From Natranaerofaba carboxydovora (GTDB taxonomy: Bacteria > Bacillota > Natranaerobiia > Natranaerobiales > Natranaerofabaceae), in NCBI RefSeq assembly GCF_022539405.1, contig NZ_CP054394.1, positions 1,304,501 to 1,368,500 on the forward strand: a DNA stretch of 64,000 bases, in the 5' to 3' direction. The notes beneath the pieces are model-generated. The model saw nothing but the letters and a program-made list of their open reading frames with translations, did not search any database and was not told the origin of the DNA. Shown here piece after piece: positions 45,901 to 54,956 of this stretch; the stretch's first letter is position 1, and each line of letters begins with the position of its first letter. Position numbers and translations under genes: made by a program.

Positions 45901-46198
45901 ATTTATCAATACATTCTTCCCAAAATCTTCTAGATTTATAATTTTGCAAGTAAAACCTTAGGTTGGATATTTTTTTTCTTTGCTCGACTGTCAATTCATT
46001 ATAAGAATCTGTGTTAAAGTTATATCCTGCTAATATTACCCATAGGTCTTTGCAATTTTCTTTTGGAGCAAGTTGTTCCCATAAAAATAGACCAAGCTCA
46101 ATATCCAATATTCGCTTTGAGTACAAAGGTGAATTATCATCTAAAATCCTTTTAAGCTCATTAGCAGCTTTCTTTTTCCAGGAAGATATGTCTCTCAT
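42908..46198 (-). CDS. pPIWI_RE-associated DinG/XPD-like superfamily 2 helicase
   Basis: 1096 residues. An N-terminal pPIWI_RE_Z-like part (about 1-230, with TCPRHKVEDRQW) precedes the helicase core: Walker A GMVSSGKST (about 259), DEAD box VVFDEADRVQ (about 444) and motif VI QVIGRLIRGG (about 1010). Four cysteines between motifs I and II (SCPLNG, PCHQ, SCPAFYNCPTH, about 349-393) fit the [4Fe-4S] cluster of DinG/XPD helicases. It would unwind DNA or R-loops for the PIWI nuclease. The start A is shared with the upstream gene's TAA (TAATG), indicating translational coupling. Confidence 0.85.
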   Translation of the reverse strand: MRDISSWKKKAANELKRILDDNSPLYSKRILDIELGLFLWEQLAPKENCKDLWVILAGYNFNTDSYNELTVEQRKKISNLRFYLQNYKSRRFWEECIDKYKEITDRIRLYNIDDEGMLERKNPGVLSTRPHLYETTIRTCPRHKVEDRQWIKTGKEVYFWNDRKLNSAIIPSSWEQLKNSQDYRLNYPDKKTRSAISVKLKELYETARWMDDKFPGDKSWYSRLERTDLEILLDNDKQDIDSEDKTLTLDGAFHLVGMVSSGKSTLMEVLAVWAAKNNLHITIVLDTIVSVVNFVEVMRKLNINAAPILGSSNKTEQLKKVHQNNKVNSLDPWQEESLDVFDWLSTSCPLNGLSSNTTYYLEPGREPCHQLLEENPNEEDIKQKKKSCPAFYNCPTHKSSRSLNIANIWVATPASLIYTRLPWQIDSRRLRFLEAVYRKSDVVVFDEADRVQLQLDSFFTSEQMLADETRISWLNQLGNEVETSFYTYGRAQLLHRDINNWYRNHQNIQGAVNNVHTMLNDNVTLKKWVRGEFFTTQWLIEKFIEEIKLEKEQNDFNANTENMEAQLESFRRDPFGERVENPGLLNETAAFTFLGTNSNLLQHKFVDWLTMYDITSANINKENFYSILTKLKFIITLAVLERSLWTILRDWDLAEEEFNLVAENLEFFKNTLWDYIPLVPEAPQGNVFGFKYFDNGPQFDNKNKKVGKLLAFRAMGVGRELLLNFHNLFVKSEEIYGPHTLLMSGTSWAPKSPAYHVQIKPNGILKSPNEELEAIKKSNFIFEPGCTQDGEPISVSGKSGIERENNLERLINYLTDQSLNNKCKLEEELDNLDEDRKRILLLVGSYEEASIVKKQLDATRIWSEDKICKLIKDDQVDFDGTVIRRGEVDKFATYEAKILVAPLLALERGHNILNKDNVAAFGTAYFLVRPMPVPTDIMQDVLYLNHWAINRRQTQNKWEIYNVGNVGKEFRREATKIWQTRLSKYKDFKSLSKNDREALCWTQLVLIWQVIGRLIRGGQPAKVYFSDASFAPNTAKEEGKDTSETSLLVGIKEVLRPYLGKYAKEDNISQYEIKIANALYDPLAEALENMRGIKDE

Positions 46199-47289
46199 TA
46201 GTTTCCTTCCTTTCCTAGCTCTTTTACTCTTTTGATAAATTCATTATCAAAATCAAAACTTACTCCTGTTTGATTGTTACTATGATTAATAAAAATTTGT
46301 TTATAGTTTGGAAACGAATCTTTTCTATACTTTGGAACAACTATAAATGCCTTATCCCAGTAAGGTGTATCAGGTATAGTTGCGTTTTTAGCTAATAAGT
46401 ATGGATTTGACCAGTCTTTTACATCTACAGCCCACACTGTTTCATCTGGGAAGGTTATACGTAGGTCATATTTATCAAAATCAGGCCAAAGTTCTATTTT
46501 TAAATTTAATTTTTGCAGTTTATTTGCTAGCTCTAATTCCCATCTACCAGGACGGGCAATAAATCGCTGAATTCCCCTTTTTAATCGTTGATACATTTTG
46601 GGGGTTTCTAAAACTTCTGGCTCTGGGTCGTTAAATTGATTAGTATAGTATGAACATAAATTACTATCACAAGCCGGTCTGTTATTTTTCCATTCAATAA
46701 TCCAACCACAATTACTGCATTTATACACTTTCCCATTAAAAAAGGCAGACGCAGGTATATCTTCATAAGCTTCACTTATGTATTCTGCAGCACAACCGCT
46801 ATCAGGATTGTTCTTAAAATCTATAAGCTTTTTTTTCTTGATTGTAGGGTGTTTTATAATGAATTCTCTAAATATTACATAGTCGATTGGTGCATCTTCC
46901 AAATTGCAAACATCTCTAACTTTTAAAAGCAGTCTTTGGGTTAACTCAGCCTCTATATCCCCTGTCTGGACAGCCAGTTGATTACATGTTTCAGTAGGTA
47001 TACCATCTTCTAATAAAGCTTCATCACTAAATATTTTTTTATCATCTAATATCCCCCAATTTGAAATTGGTTTATGAAAAAATTCCAGCAAATCCTTAAG
47101 GTTTTCTGGAAATGAAATGCTATGATTAATACAATAAGCAGCCAACCTGTCCCAACCAACCTTAATCTCTTCAGGATATGGATAGAATTTATTTTCTTCA
47201 CATAACTTAAAGTCCCATTTAACAAAACCAGTAGCTAAATAACTAATGATCTTTTCAGGAAAATCTTTGTTAAAAGCCGTAGTATCCAT
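46198..47289 (-). CDS. pPIWI_RE-associated restriction endonuclease-fold protein
   Basis: 363 residues. N-terminal helical region (pPIWI_RE_Y-like), then a zinc ribbon (YKCSNCGWIIEW about 193 and ACDSNLCSYY about 207). The C-terminal PD-(D/E)XK nuclease has ELELANKLQKL (about 250), DLRITFP (Asp about 273) and AVDVKDW (D-x-K about 288). It is the first gene of the three-gene operon REase-helicase-pPIWI_RE. It should cut DNA once the complex recognises its target. All catalytic positions look intact. Confidence 0.82.
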   Translation of the reverse strand: MDTTAFNKDFPEKIISYLATGFVKWDFKLCEENKFYPYPEEIKVGWDRLAAYCINHSISFPENLKDLLEFFHKPISNWGILDDKKIFSDEALLEDGIPTETCNQLAVQTGDIEAELTQRLLLKVRDVCNLEDAPIDYVIFREFIIKHPTIKKKKLIDFKNNPDSGCAAEYISEAYEDIPASAFFNGKVYKCSNCGWIIEWKNNRPACDSNLCSYYTNQFNDPEPEVLETPKMYQRLKRGIQRFIARPGRWELELANKLQKLNLKIELWPDFDKYDLRITFPDETVWAVDVKDWSNPYLLAKNATIPDTPYWDKAFIVVPKYRKDSFPNYKQIFINHSNNQTGVSFDFDNEFIKRVKELGKEGN

Positions 47290-47437
47290 ATAGGAGCTTT
47301 CCTTTCATAAGAATAGAATTTACTTTGCAATAATATTTTAACAATATGTTTTGCCAACTGTTTGTCAGGAAAATAGATAAACCAGGAAAAATTATAACCT
47401 GGTCTTTCGGCTACATTATTTTTATACTCATTCTAAA

Positions 47438-47707
47438 CTATTTTAACCTTCCCTCAACAACAACTTCACCTTGCCACTGATTATAAAACCGATCATATAT
47501 TGGTGTGCAGACTTCCATGTCAACCTCATATTCTTCTAGTAAGGGTAATTGGGTTTTTAAATGAGAACCTTCGAATACAGAAATAGCTACTTTTAAGCCT
47601 TTGTACTTCTTTAAAACTTCCTTATTTACTTGATACAACTTTTGCAGGTCCTGCCAACCGTTTGCTCTTCTATCTAATACAATCGCAGCTGCAGTACTTG
47701 GTGAGCT
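47438..47707 (-). pseudogene. DUF4357 domain fragment
   Basis: The frame reads SSPSTAAAIVLDRRANGWQD then LQKLYQVNKEVLKKYKG and ends in VVVEGRLK. SPSxAAAxVLxRxANGWxxW is the DUF4357 signature, a C-terminal domain of larger nucleases and restriction-associated proteins. A TAG directly precedes it and no longer frame lies upstream, so only the tail of a gene is left. A TTG at 47638 could start a shorter ORF. Confidence 0.65.
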
Positions 47708-47761
47708 CTACGGTGTAAAAATTAAAATAAAGTTGAGATTTTTACAATTAGTGTATAAGCA

Positions 47762-49024
47762 CTATTTAAAAAAATATTCAATGAGATTTTCTTTATATTC
47801 ACTTATAATTGTACTCCCATCATGACTAATACTTTCTATTAATTCTTCTAAAGGTAGCCCCATCAATGTTATATATATTGCTTTTCCATCAGGAAGTGTT
47901 AATCTAAGAGTATCATTTTTATCTTTCTCTTTTTTCCTATTATCCTTATCTGAAGGGTAATAGATTACTGCTTTACTGAAATTACCTACCATAGAATACA
48001 CAGTCAACTGATACAGGTCACTTTGACTGACTCTTATTTCATCATATAGCTTATATTTGGCATCAGCTATGAAAAGTTCTGTGTTTTCCTTATACACCTG
48101 ATAATCTGGGTACATAGTACTTGCTTTTTTATTTGAAGAGTTATAATAGTAACTGCCTATACTTTTTTGATAGTAAATATCTACTTCTTTTGGAGCAACT
48201 TCTTGAAGAGCTTTTGCTATAAATCTTTCAAACAGCTGATTCATATCAATTAAAAAGGAAGGGTGTAATGATTTGGTGCTACCTTCATATTCAAACATAA
48301 GACCATTATAGATTAAATAACAAAGCTCAAAAGCCTTTTCATAATAACCTGCAAGACGGTCTTTATTTCTATTAAGTTCATCAAACATCTCTTTAGATAA
48401 TAAACAATGAGATACTTCTTTTGATAACATATCTTTGACAAATTGAGTTTTATGTTTAAGTGGCGCAGAACTAATAAGCGGCAAAACCTGGTTTAAAGTA
48501 GCAAGCAAGATTCGGTTTTCTAAAATATTAATCGTTAAGTCCTCATATCTGCAGGGTAAGGCCATTGAAGCCTTGGCATATTGTCCTGCCATCCTAGAGA
48601 ATTGAACCTTTCCCCTTATAAATGATACATTCTCCTCCCTTTCTCTGTATCGTTTTAGTAATCCTTTTTGGATCAAAGCTTCTATTTCCTTAATAAGACA
48701 TGCTACCAGAAGGTCCGTCACCAGTCCTTCATTTAGGTTACTCTCAAGATACTTCTCATAGGTCAATATATCTTCTAATTCTAAAGTATAGGATATTAGT
48801 TTTAGAAGCTTTTTGTTGTTATTAATCTTCGGATATATTACAAGCTGAAAATTATCAAAAGATACAGTACCTATAAATGAAGTAGATTCTACTTGGATTC
48901 CACTTGAGAAGGAATTAATATAGACACTGCCTCTTTTAGCTAAGTCCATTATATGTAGTTCATCCCGGGGCGAGAGATGATACCCCGGGAAAAATTTCTT
49001 TGACCATTCTTTAATCTTTATCAA
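47762..49024 (-). CDS. mcrC: McrC-type subunit of McrBC restriction system
   Basis: 421 residues from TTG 49024, which follows GAGGTGG by 6 bases and overlaps the end of mcrB. N-terminal domain with IGTVSFDNFQLVIYPKI, VSFIRGKVQFSRM in the middle, and a C-terminal PD-(D/E)XK nuclease with YPDYQVYKENTELFIADAKY (Asp and D-A-K). It supplies the cleavage activity for the GTPase McrB on modified DNA. McrC seems intact, but mcrB is frameshifted. Confidence 0.88.
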   Translation of the reverse strand: MIKIKEWSKKFFPGYHLSPRDELHIMDLAKRGSVYINSFSSGIQVESTSFIGTVSFDNFQLVIYPKINNNKKLLKLISYTLELEDILTYEKYLESNLNEGLVTDLLVACLIKEIEALIQKGLLKRYREREENVSFIRGKVQFSRMAGQYAKASMALPCRYEDLTINILENRILLATLNQVLPLISSAPLKHKTQFVKDMLSKEVSHCLLSKEMFDELNRNKDRLAGYYEKAFELCYLIYNGLMFEYEGSTKSLHPSFLIDMNQLFERFIAKALQEVAPKEVDIYYQKSIGSYYYNSSNKKASTMYPDYQVYKENTELFIADAKYKLYDEIRVSQSDLYQLTVYSMVGNFSKAVIYYPSDKDNRKKEKDKNDTLRLTLPDGKAIYITLMGLPLEELIESISHDGSTIISEYKENLIEYFFK

Positions 49025-49964
49025 CTTGATCCACCTCAGTAAAACTTTTAAGTGCATCGATTAGACGTTCTTTATTTTTGGGCAGGAAGATCTCCTGTTT
49101 GAAGGATTGGCTTTCTACATCTACAAAAGATGATCCCAAAATTCTAGATAGGCGAGAATAATCATCATAACAATACTCCTGTAGAAGTGGAAGAATCTTG
49201 TCTTTAAAACAATTGGAAAACTCTTCAATATATTTTATTGGTCTTTCTCGTTCCATGAAATATGAATGCCCGATCTGAAAGTTCCTTCCTACTTCCTTTG
49301 CAATACGGCTGTTAATCTCCTCCAAAAAACTTCCTAAATTAATTCCTTCTACTTCTTCACCTTCTAATAGCTCAGAAGTAGGCATTAGTTCAAAAAATCC
49401 AAACCTTCTTCTAAGGGCAACATCTAACAAAGCTATACTTCTATCTGCTGAGTTCATAGTACCAATGACCAAAACATTATCCGGCACATAGAAAGGTTCA
49501 GAAGACATAGGTAGTACAACGCCTACACCTTTATTATCTTCATCCCTATAACGCTTGTCCTTTTCAAGTAAGGTTATTAATTCTCCAAAGATTCGAGGAA
49601 TATTTCCCCTGTTTATCTCATCGATAATCAATACAAAGGTTTTGTCTAGATTTGCCATGGCTTTTTGGCACATTTTTTTAAAAATGCCTTCCTGTAGAAC
49701 AAATTCAGGGCTTCCCTTCTCCCCTGGTTTTGGCCTATATCCTTCAATGAATTCTTCATAACCAAAAGCAGGATGAAAAGTACAGAAGTAAAGATAGTTT
49801 TCAGAAGCCTGTTCCAAATCTAAGTATTGTCTTTCTGATTTTGTAAGCTCATGGTAACTTTTTTCAAAGTTATTTTGGGCAATTATTTCCCTTGCAAACT
49901 TTAGCGCATAATAAGTTTTGCCTGTACCTGGAGGTCCTACAGTATTATTTGCTTTTGCCTCCAT
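49011..49964 (-). CDS. mcrB: McrB AAA+ GTPase, C-terminal part (frameshifted gene)
   Basis: 317 residues covering the whole motor domain: Walker A GPPGTGKT at its start, FVLIIDEINRGNIPRIFGEL (Walker B), and GTMNSADRSIALLDVALRRR (sensor region, McrB signature). The first nine residues MEAKANNTV are an out-of-frame reading: in the upstream frame the same bases read QKQIIL and lack one base before GGA, where McrB proteins have Y/GPPGTGKT. So this ATG is fortuitous and the gene was once continuous with 49937-50437. Confidence 0.85.
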   Translation of the reverse strand: MEAKANNTVGPPGTGKTYYALKFAREIIAQNNFEKSYHELTKSERQYLDLEQASENYLYFCTFHPAFGYEEFIEGYRPKPGEKGSPEFVLQEGIFKKMCQKAMANLDKTFVLIIDEINRGNIPRIFGELITLLEKDKRYRDEDNKGVGVVLPMSSEPFYVPDNVLVIGTMNSADRSIALLDVALRRRFGFFELMPTSELLEGEEVEGINLGSFLEEINSRIAKEVGRNFQIGHSYFMERERPIKYIEEFSNCFKDKILPLLQEYCYDDYSRLSRILGSSFVDVESQSFKQEIFLPKNKERLIDALKSFTEVDQVDKD

Positions 49965-50437
49965 AAGAGGCTAAATAGTTCATCGAGCTGTGGATCTTCT
50001 TCCACGGGATCTTCAGTATCGTTCTCCTCATTATCCGTTTTATCTTTTTCAGGTCCATCCTGCTGTTTTTTGCCAGGTTTAGTTTCTTTCCACTGCTTAA
50101 ATATCTCTGGCAGATAAAAATTAAAATATGTGTCTGGATAGTCTTCTTCGAAACTCTGTCTAATCTGGAATAACTGTTCTTCTATGTCTTTATCTCTATC
50201 TTCTTTTGAGATACGCTCTTTAAAAGTATCTGCAATCTGTTCTTTATGTTTAGTCGATATAATGGGTTCATAATTATCTGGAAAAGCCATGTGCAAGATA
50301 GCATGTCTCATATCCCATGCCCTGTCGGATTTATTCTCTAAACTATATAATATGTCATCAAGTATTTTTTCTAATTGCTTATCATTTATCAAGCCATTTT
50401 TTTCATTTCTAAAAAACTCCATTAATTGTTTATTCAT
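49937..50437 (-). CDS. mcrB: McrB N-terminal part (frameshifted gene)
   Basis: 166 residues with MRHAILHMAFPDNYEPIIST followed by KHKEQI, a pattern found upstream of the GTPase domain in many McrB proteins, and an acidic linker. It ends LLWRQKQIIL at a TAG created by loss of one base in the codon just before GPPGTGKT (near 49938). Restoring one base gives a single McrB of about 475 residues. It overlaps the peptidase gene by 4 bases. Confidence 0.7.
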   Translation of the reverse strand: MNKQLMEFFRNEKNGLINDKQLEKILDDILYSLENKSDRAWDMRHAILHMAFPDNYEPIISTKHKEQIADTFKERISKEDRDKDIEEQLFQIRQSFEEDYPDTYFNFYLPEIFKQWKETKPGKKQQDGPEKDKTDNEENDTEDPVEEDPQLDELFSLLWRQKQIIL

Positions 50438-51117
50438 AACTCCAAACTAGCCCCATTCTCTCTCAACCAATCCTTTCTTTTTATATAATCAGGTAAAATT
50501 TTATCAACGGTATTCCAGAACGCATCCGTATGATTTTTGTATATAAAGTGAGTTAATTCATGTACCACTATATAATCAATAACTGTTATGGGGACCATTA
50601 CAACTTTCCAGTGGAAGTTAACAGTACCATTGTCTGAGCATGAAGCCCAACGGTTTTTTAGTTCCATAATTTTAACACACGATGGATTAACTCCAAGCTT
50701 GTCTTTGTAATAATCCACCCTTTCTGAAATCTTCTTGTGCCCTTTTTCCCTATAAAAATCTTTAAAGATTTCTCTGGCATTGTCTACATCTTTTCTTCTC
50801 AAATAAAAGTACCCCCGGTATAATTTTAAGGGTACATCTTGGTCTTCTACTAATTTAAGGCGATAAGACCTGCCCAGGTATAAAAAACCTTCTCCATTTA
50901 CAAACTGCCGATTTCTTTTCTTCCTGTTTAATTCTCGCCATTCTTCTAAGTTAGAATATATCCAGTATCTTTTTTGTTCAATTACCTCCTCGACTTCTTC
51001 TATTGAAAGCTTTTCAGGAGCCAAAACTTTTACTGTACCATCTCTTTCTATATAAATACTCATAGTTTTTCTTTTTCTTTTTTCAAGTTCGTAGCTGATA
51101 TCTTTATACTGCCTCAA
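50434..51117 (-). CDS. YgjP-like M48-type metallopeptidase (DUF45)
   Basis: 227 residues. The zinc site is HELTHFIYKNHTDAFW (H-E-x-x-H near 187, third His six residues after). Upstream are the typical FLYLGRSYRLKLVED and MELKNRWASCSDNGTVNFHW stretches. YgjP-like peptidases are very often encoded beside type I restriction genes, as here, one base after hsdR, but their role is unclear. All metal ligands are present. Confidence 0.88.
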   Translation of the reverse strand: MRQYKDISYELEKRKRKTMSIYIERDGTVKVLAPEKLSIEEVEEVIEQKRYWIYSNLEEWRELNRKKRNRQFVNGEGFLYLGRSYRLKLVEDQDVPLKLYRGYFYLRRKDVDNAREIFKDFYREKGHKKISERVDYYKDKLGVNPSCVKIMELKNRWASCSDNGTVNFHWKVVMVPITVIDYIVVHELTHFIYKNHTDAFWNTVDKILPDYIKRKDWLRENGASLEL

Positions 51118-51118
51118 T

Positions 51119-53464
51119 TTATTTCACCAACTTGTTATGTTTGTTTTTTGCAAGCTCTAGGAAATCAACAGCTAGCTGGTCTTGACATGCAATAACTTCA
51201 TCTATCCCTGTACACACAAGTAAATCATCAATTTCAGCCATAAGCCTGTTTTGTTCTACTCCTTTGTTCCAAAAGTCTACAATCTTGATATGGCTCTTTA
51301 TAGCTTCAACTATTTCTTTAGTTACCTGTTTTAGATTTTCTTTGGTAGCTTCAGGGATATCCTCTTTATTATTAAAGGCTTTTGTTAACATCAAATCATA
51401 AAAAGGTGCTTCTGTTTCCTGGTCTAAACCTTTTGTTTCTTCATCTTCCTGCCTACCTTCTTGTAGTTCCTCAAAGAGCATTTTAAGCTGGCGATATTTT
51501 TCTTCAATATCATTTTCATAGGCTTCAATTATCTTTTCAAGTTTTTCACTGAACCTTTCATAAAGGGCCGGATCTTCCTCAAAGTTTACCTTGCAGTGCT
51601 TTCTAATGGCGTGTTCCATTTCGCTAGCCTTGGCTTTTTGAGTTTTGTTCTGATCTAAAGAGTCTTTAAAATCAGTTGACATTAATTCTACAGGTGGAAC
51701 TTTGGGGTCTATTCCAAGAGAAACTAAGTGTTCATTGATTAATTTTTTAACTTTATTGCCCACACCCATTAAGTTGGTAGTATTATCTTTATAGCGGTGT
51801 CTAACCCTATTTTGTATATGTCCAAAGGCTTTCATAGGAGCCATATAATCATCTGCTGCCGGGTTTGGTAAAATTATGTCCATACTCTGTAAAAACTTCT
51901 TGTAATAAACATCAAAACTTGCCCGCAGATGAACATCTTCTAAAAGTTCAACACAGGATTCTAATACTTCTAGCTGTTTTTCTGGATCTTGGATCTGATA
52001 CTCCACGTATTCTTGGATTTTGTCAATGCCCCTTGATTTAAACAGATCTAGCAGTCTGTAATAGCGATCTCTTAAGATAGGAAGCTCAGAATTAATATCT
52101 TTCATGGCACCATAAACGTCTTCTTTTTCTTCATCTCCATAAATCTGTAGGGCTTCATGCAGGTGATTTCCTATACCAATGTAATCAACTATATACCCTC
52201 TGGTTTTACCCTTAGCTCTACGGTTTACCCTGGCTATAGCTTGAAGGAGGGTGTGTTCTACCATCTTTTTATCTATATACATTATCTGTTCTATTGGAGC
52301 ATCAAAACCTGTTAGAAGCATATCACAGACTATTAAAAAAGCTATCCCGGTGTTTTCTTTTTCATAATCAAACTTCTTCTTGAAGTTTTCAATAGCATCC
52401 ATTTTCATTGCTTCTTTTCTAACCTTGGTCACTTCAGGGTCTTCATTAGTACCTTCAGAAGAAATCACTACTGCAGTCTTTAAAAATTTTAGCTTTTTTA
52501 TAAATTCTAGGTCAGCATTAGATTTTGTTTCTTCTTTTTCTATTCGTTCTTTAAGGGCCTTTTCAATAGCTTTTTGATATCTTATAGCAGCCCGTTTTGA
52601 GCTAGATACCACCTGAGCTTTAAAACCATTTGGTAGAATATTATCAATGTAATGGTTGACTATATCTTTGGCGATAGCTTCTATTCTTTTTTCTGCTTCC
52701 AAGATATCGCCCATTGTACCGTACTTTTTCTTGATTTTAAGTATTTCGTCATAGCTTCTTTCTTTAAATAGATCTTCAAATTTTCTATCAAACTCTGCTT
52801 TTTCATTTATGGCAGTATCAGCAGTTTTACCTTCATAAAGGATAGGTACAGTAGCACCATCTTCTACAGCATCCTGGAGCTTGTAGGTATCAATATAGGA
52901 TCCGAATGTCTCATGGGTTCTTCTGGTATGTCTTTTAGTTATTAAAGGTGTACCGGTAAAAGCTATTTTAGTGGAATTGGGAAAAGCTTTGAACATATTC
53001 ATACTTAAAGTACTAGACTGGGTTCTATGGGCCTCATCAATTAGAGCCAGGATTTTTTCAGATTCATTAATGGTTCCTAAAGTATTATATTCAGGTAAAA
53101 GTTTATCTTCAGCAACTGCTAGAGCTTTTTGAAGTTCTTCAGGTTTTTTGCCATGGTCTCTTTCTAGAAATTTATGGATCATTATCATTAGTATATTTGA
53201 TGTTGTAGTTGCCCCTTTTTCTTTTAGTTCCTCTGTGCTGTTTGCATAATCTACTTTTTCATTTGTAAGTTCCATGGTTTCTCCAAGTTGTTCTTCTAGA
53301 TCTCTTCTATCATTTATCACCAAAACTTTAAAGTCTTTTAAATCTTCCATACTTCTTATTCTCCTTACTAAAAAGACCATGGTAAGAGATTTACCCGAGC
53401 CCTGGGTATGCCAGATAACACCTGAACGTTCTTTGTTGTCTTTTCCCGTCCTGAGTCTGTGGAT
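51119..53464 (-). pseudogene. hsdR: Type I restriction enzyme HsdR, C-terminal fragment
   Basis: Separated from its N-terminal part by the intron/IS66 insertion. It holds most of the helicase: LVINDRRDLEEQL, LIDEAHRTQSS (DEAH), IAFTGTPLI, LIVCDMLLTGFDAPIEQIMY and LLQAIARVNRRAKG, then the C-terminal helical region. The Walker A GSGKSLT is in the 95-bp repeat and so exists in both fragments. Joined to the 57851-58857 fragment the protein would be about 1085 residues. No functional HsdR is expected unless a rare deletion between the repeats restores it; that would do so exactly. Confidence 0.9.
53370..53464. repeat. 95-bp direct repeat of hsdR, left copy
   Basis: Identical to 57851-57945 and includes the HsdR Walker A coding region. 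The copies stand exactly at the two ends of the IS66/intron composite. Confidence 0.95.
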
Positions 53465-53584
53465 GGTCGAGTAGAAGTGCGCCTCTCTACCTTAGGAACA
53501 GGTTTGTTTTCCCCGTTGCTCTCTGTCTCCTTTGAGAGTGTCACAATATTTGTTCCTTAGTGGATTGAGCGCACAACCCTCTTA

Positions 53585-53617
53585 GAACCGTGCTTGCGCT
53601 ATTAACGCACACGGCTC
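53585..53617 (-). ncRNA. Group II intron domain V
   Basis: The minus strand starts GAGCCGTGTGCG and ends GCAAGCACGGTTC: GAGCCGTG pairs with CACGGTTC (one G-T pair) around an internal bulge, as in the catalytic hairpin of group II introns. It lies 13 bases after the maturase stop codon. Confidence 0.85.
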
Positions 53618-53630
53618 CTCATAACATCAT

Positions 53631-54956
53631 TCACGTTACATTGCCAATTATATCTTCCGTATCATATATATTTACATATACTTTAGGTTTAAGAACTTCG
53701 TGCTTCGTCAAGAATAAGTTAAATTTATCCCAGTCAAAACTTGATTTTTGGCTTCTTCTATTCAGCCACTTAAACAAAAGAAGTTTAGTATCATTGTTGA
53801 AATTGCTTATCCTTGAGTTGTCTGTAATACCATAAAACTGGTAATGTCCACGTAGTTTGGCATTTAGTTCTTTCATCAGCTTGGGCGTTGGTGTCGTCCT
53901 GTTGTTTCTGATCCATTCCTTCATGTTTAATAGGGCTGTTTTGTACTTCTTACGGCTTGTCCTTCTTTTTACTCGGAATTTCCCTCGCTGGCTTTTGCTG
54001 CAATAGTGAGTAAAACCTAAAAAGTCGAATGTTTCTGGTTTCTTTCTACCTTCCCTGCCACATTTTTCTTCTGCAAATCTACCAAAAGTTATTATCTTGG
54101 TTTTTTCAGTAGATACACTTAGATTGAATTTATTAAGTCTTTTTTGCAAAGCTCCGTAGAATTTGTTAGCATCATTTTTGTACTGAAAGCAGCACACAAA
54201 ATCATCGGCATACCGAACCATGTAGGCTTGCCCTTTACATTTCGGTTTTACTGCTTTTTCAAACCAGACATCTAAAGCGTAATGTAGATATAAGTTAGCT
54301 AGTATTGGTGATATTAGTCCCCCCTGAGTAGTTCCTTCCTCTGTTTTGTGCATAATTTCATGTTCCATATACCCGGCTTTGAGGGTCCTTTTTATCAACT
54401 GTTTTAAACTAGGGTCAGATATTCGATGGGCTATAAACTCCATTATCCACTCATGGCCTACATTGTCGAAAAATCCTTCAATATCTGCATCTACTACATA
54501 GTTGGTTTTCCTATGTTCGAGGATGATGTTTAGGTGTTTTAACGCACCATGACAGTTTCTGTTAGGTCTAAAACCATAGGAAAAGTCAAGAAAGTCTTGT
54601 TCATAGATTGAATTTAATATCTTTGCAATCCCTCGTTGTAGTAGTTTGTCTTCATAGGCAAGTACACCCAGTGGTCGTGTTTTATTAGTCCCGGGTTTAG
54701 GTATGTTGACTCTTTTAGCCGGCTGTGGACGGTATGATTTGCTTTTGAGTTTTGTTACTAACGCTTTAACATTGCTTTTAAGTTCTTCTCCATACTTAGC
54801 TTTAGTCACTTTGTCAATTCCAGTTGCTTTATTTCCACTTATTTCATTGTGGCATTGGATTAACATTTCTTCATTGATCAGATGTGCCAGCGATGTAAAC
54901 TTTTCTTTGGGTTCTTTCTTGGCAATTTCCGCTATCCTATCCAGTTTCGTTTTCAT
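53631..54956 (-). CDS. ltrA: Group II intron-encoded reverse transcriptase/maturase (441 aa)
   Basis: RT domains: GIDKVTKAKYGEELKSNVKA, NKTRPLGVLAYEDKLLQRGI, FSYGFRPNRNCHGALKHLN, EEGTTQGGLISPILANLYLH and the active-site YADD (MVRYADDFVCC, about 249). The maturase X domain follows (about 330-430). There is no C-terminal HNH endonuclease, so mobility would depend on endonuclease-independent insertion. The protein splices its host RNA and reverse-transcribes it at new sites. Intact and full length for the endonuclease-lacking class. Confidence 0.92.
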   Translation of the reverse strand: MKTKLDRIAEIAKKEPKEKFTSLAHLINEEMLIQCHNEISGNKATGIDKVTKAKYGEELKSNVKALVTKLKSKSYRPQPAKRVNIPKPGTNKTRPLGVLAYEDKLLQRGIAKILNSIYEQDFLDFSYGFRPNRNCHGALKHLNIILEHRKTNYVVDADIEGFFDNVGHEWIMEFIAHRISDPSLKQLIKRTLKAGYMEHEIMHKTEEGTTQGGLISPILANLYLHYALDVWFEKAVKPKCKGQAYMVRYADDFVCCFQYKNDANKFYGALQKRLNKFNLSVSTEKTKIITFGRFAEEKCGREGRKKPETFDFLGFTHYCSKSQRGKFRVKRRTSRKKYKTALLNMKEWIRNNRTTPTPKLMKELNAKLRGHYQFYGITDNSRISNFNNDTKLLLFKWLNRRSQKSSFDWDKFNLFLTKHEVLKPKVYVNIYDTEDIIGNVT

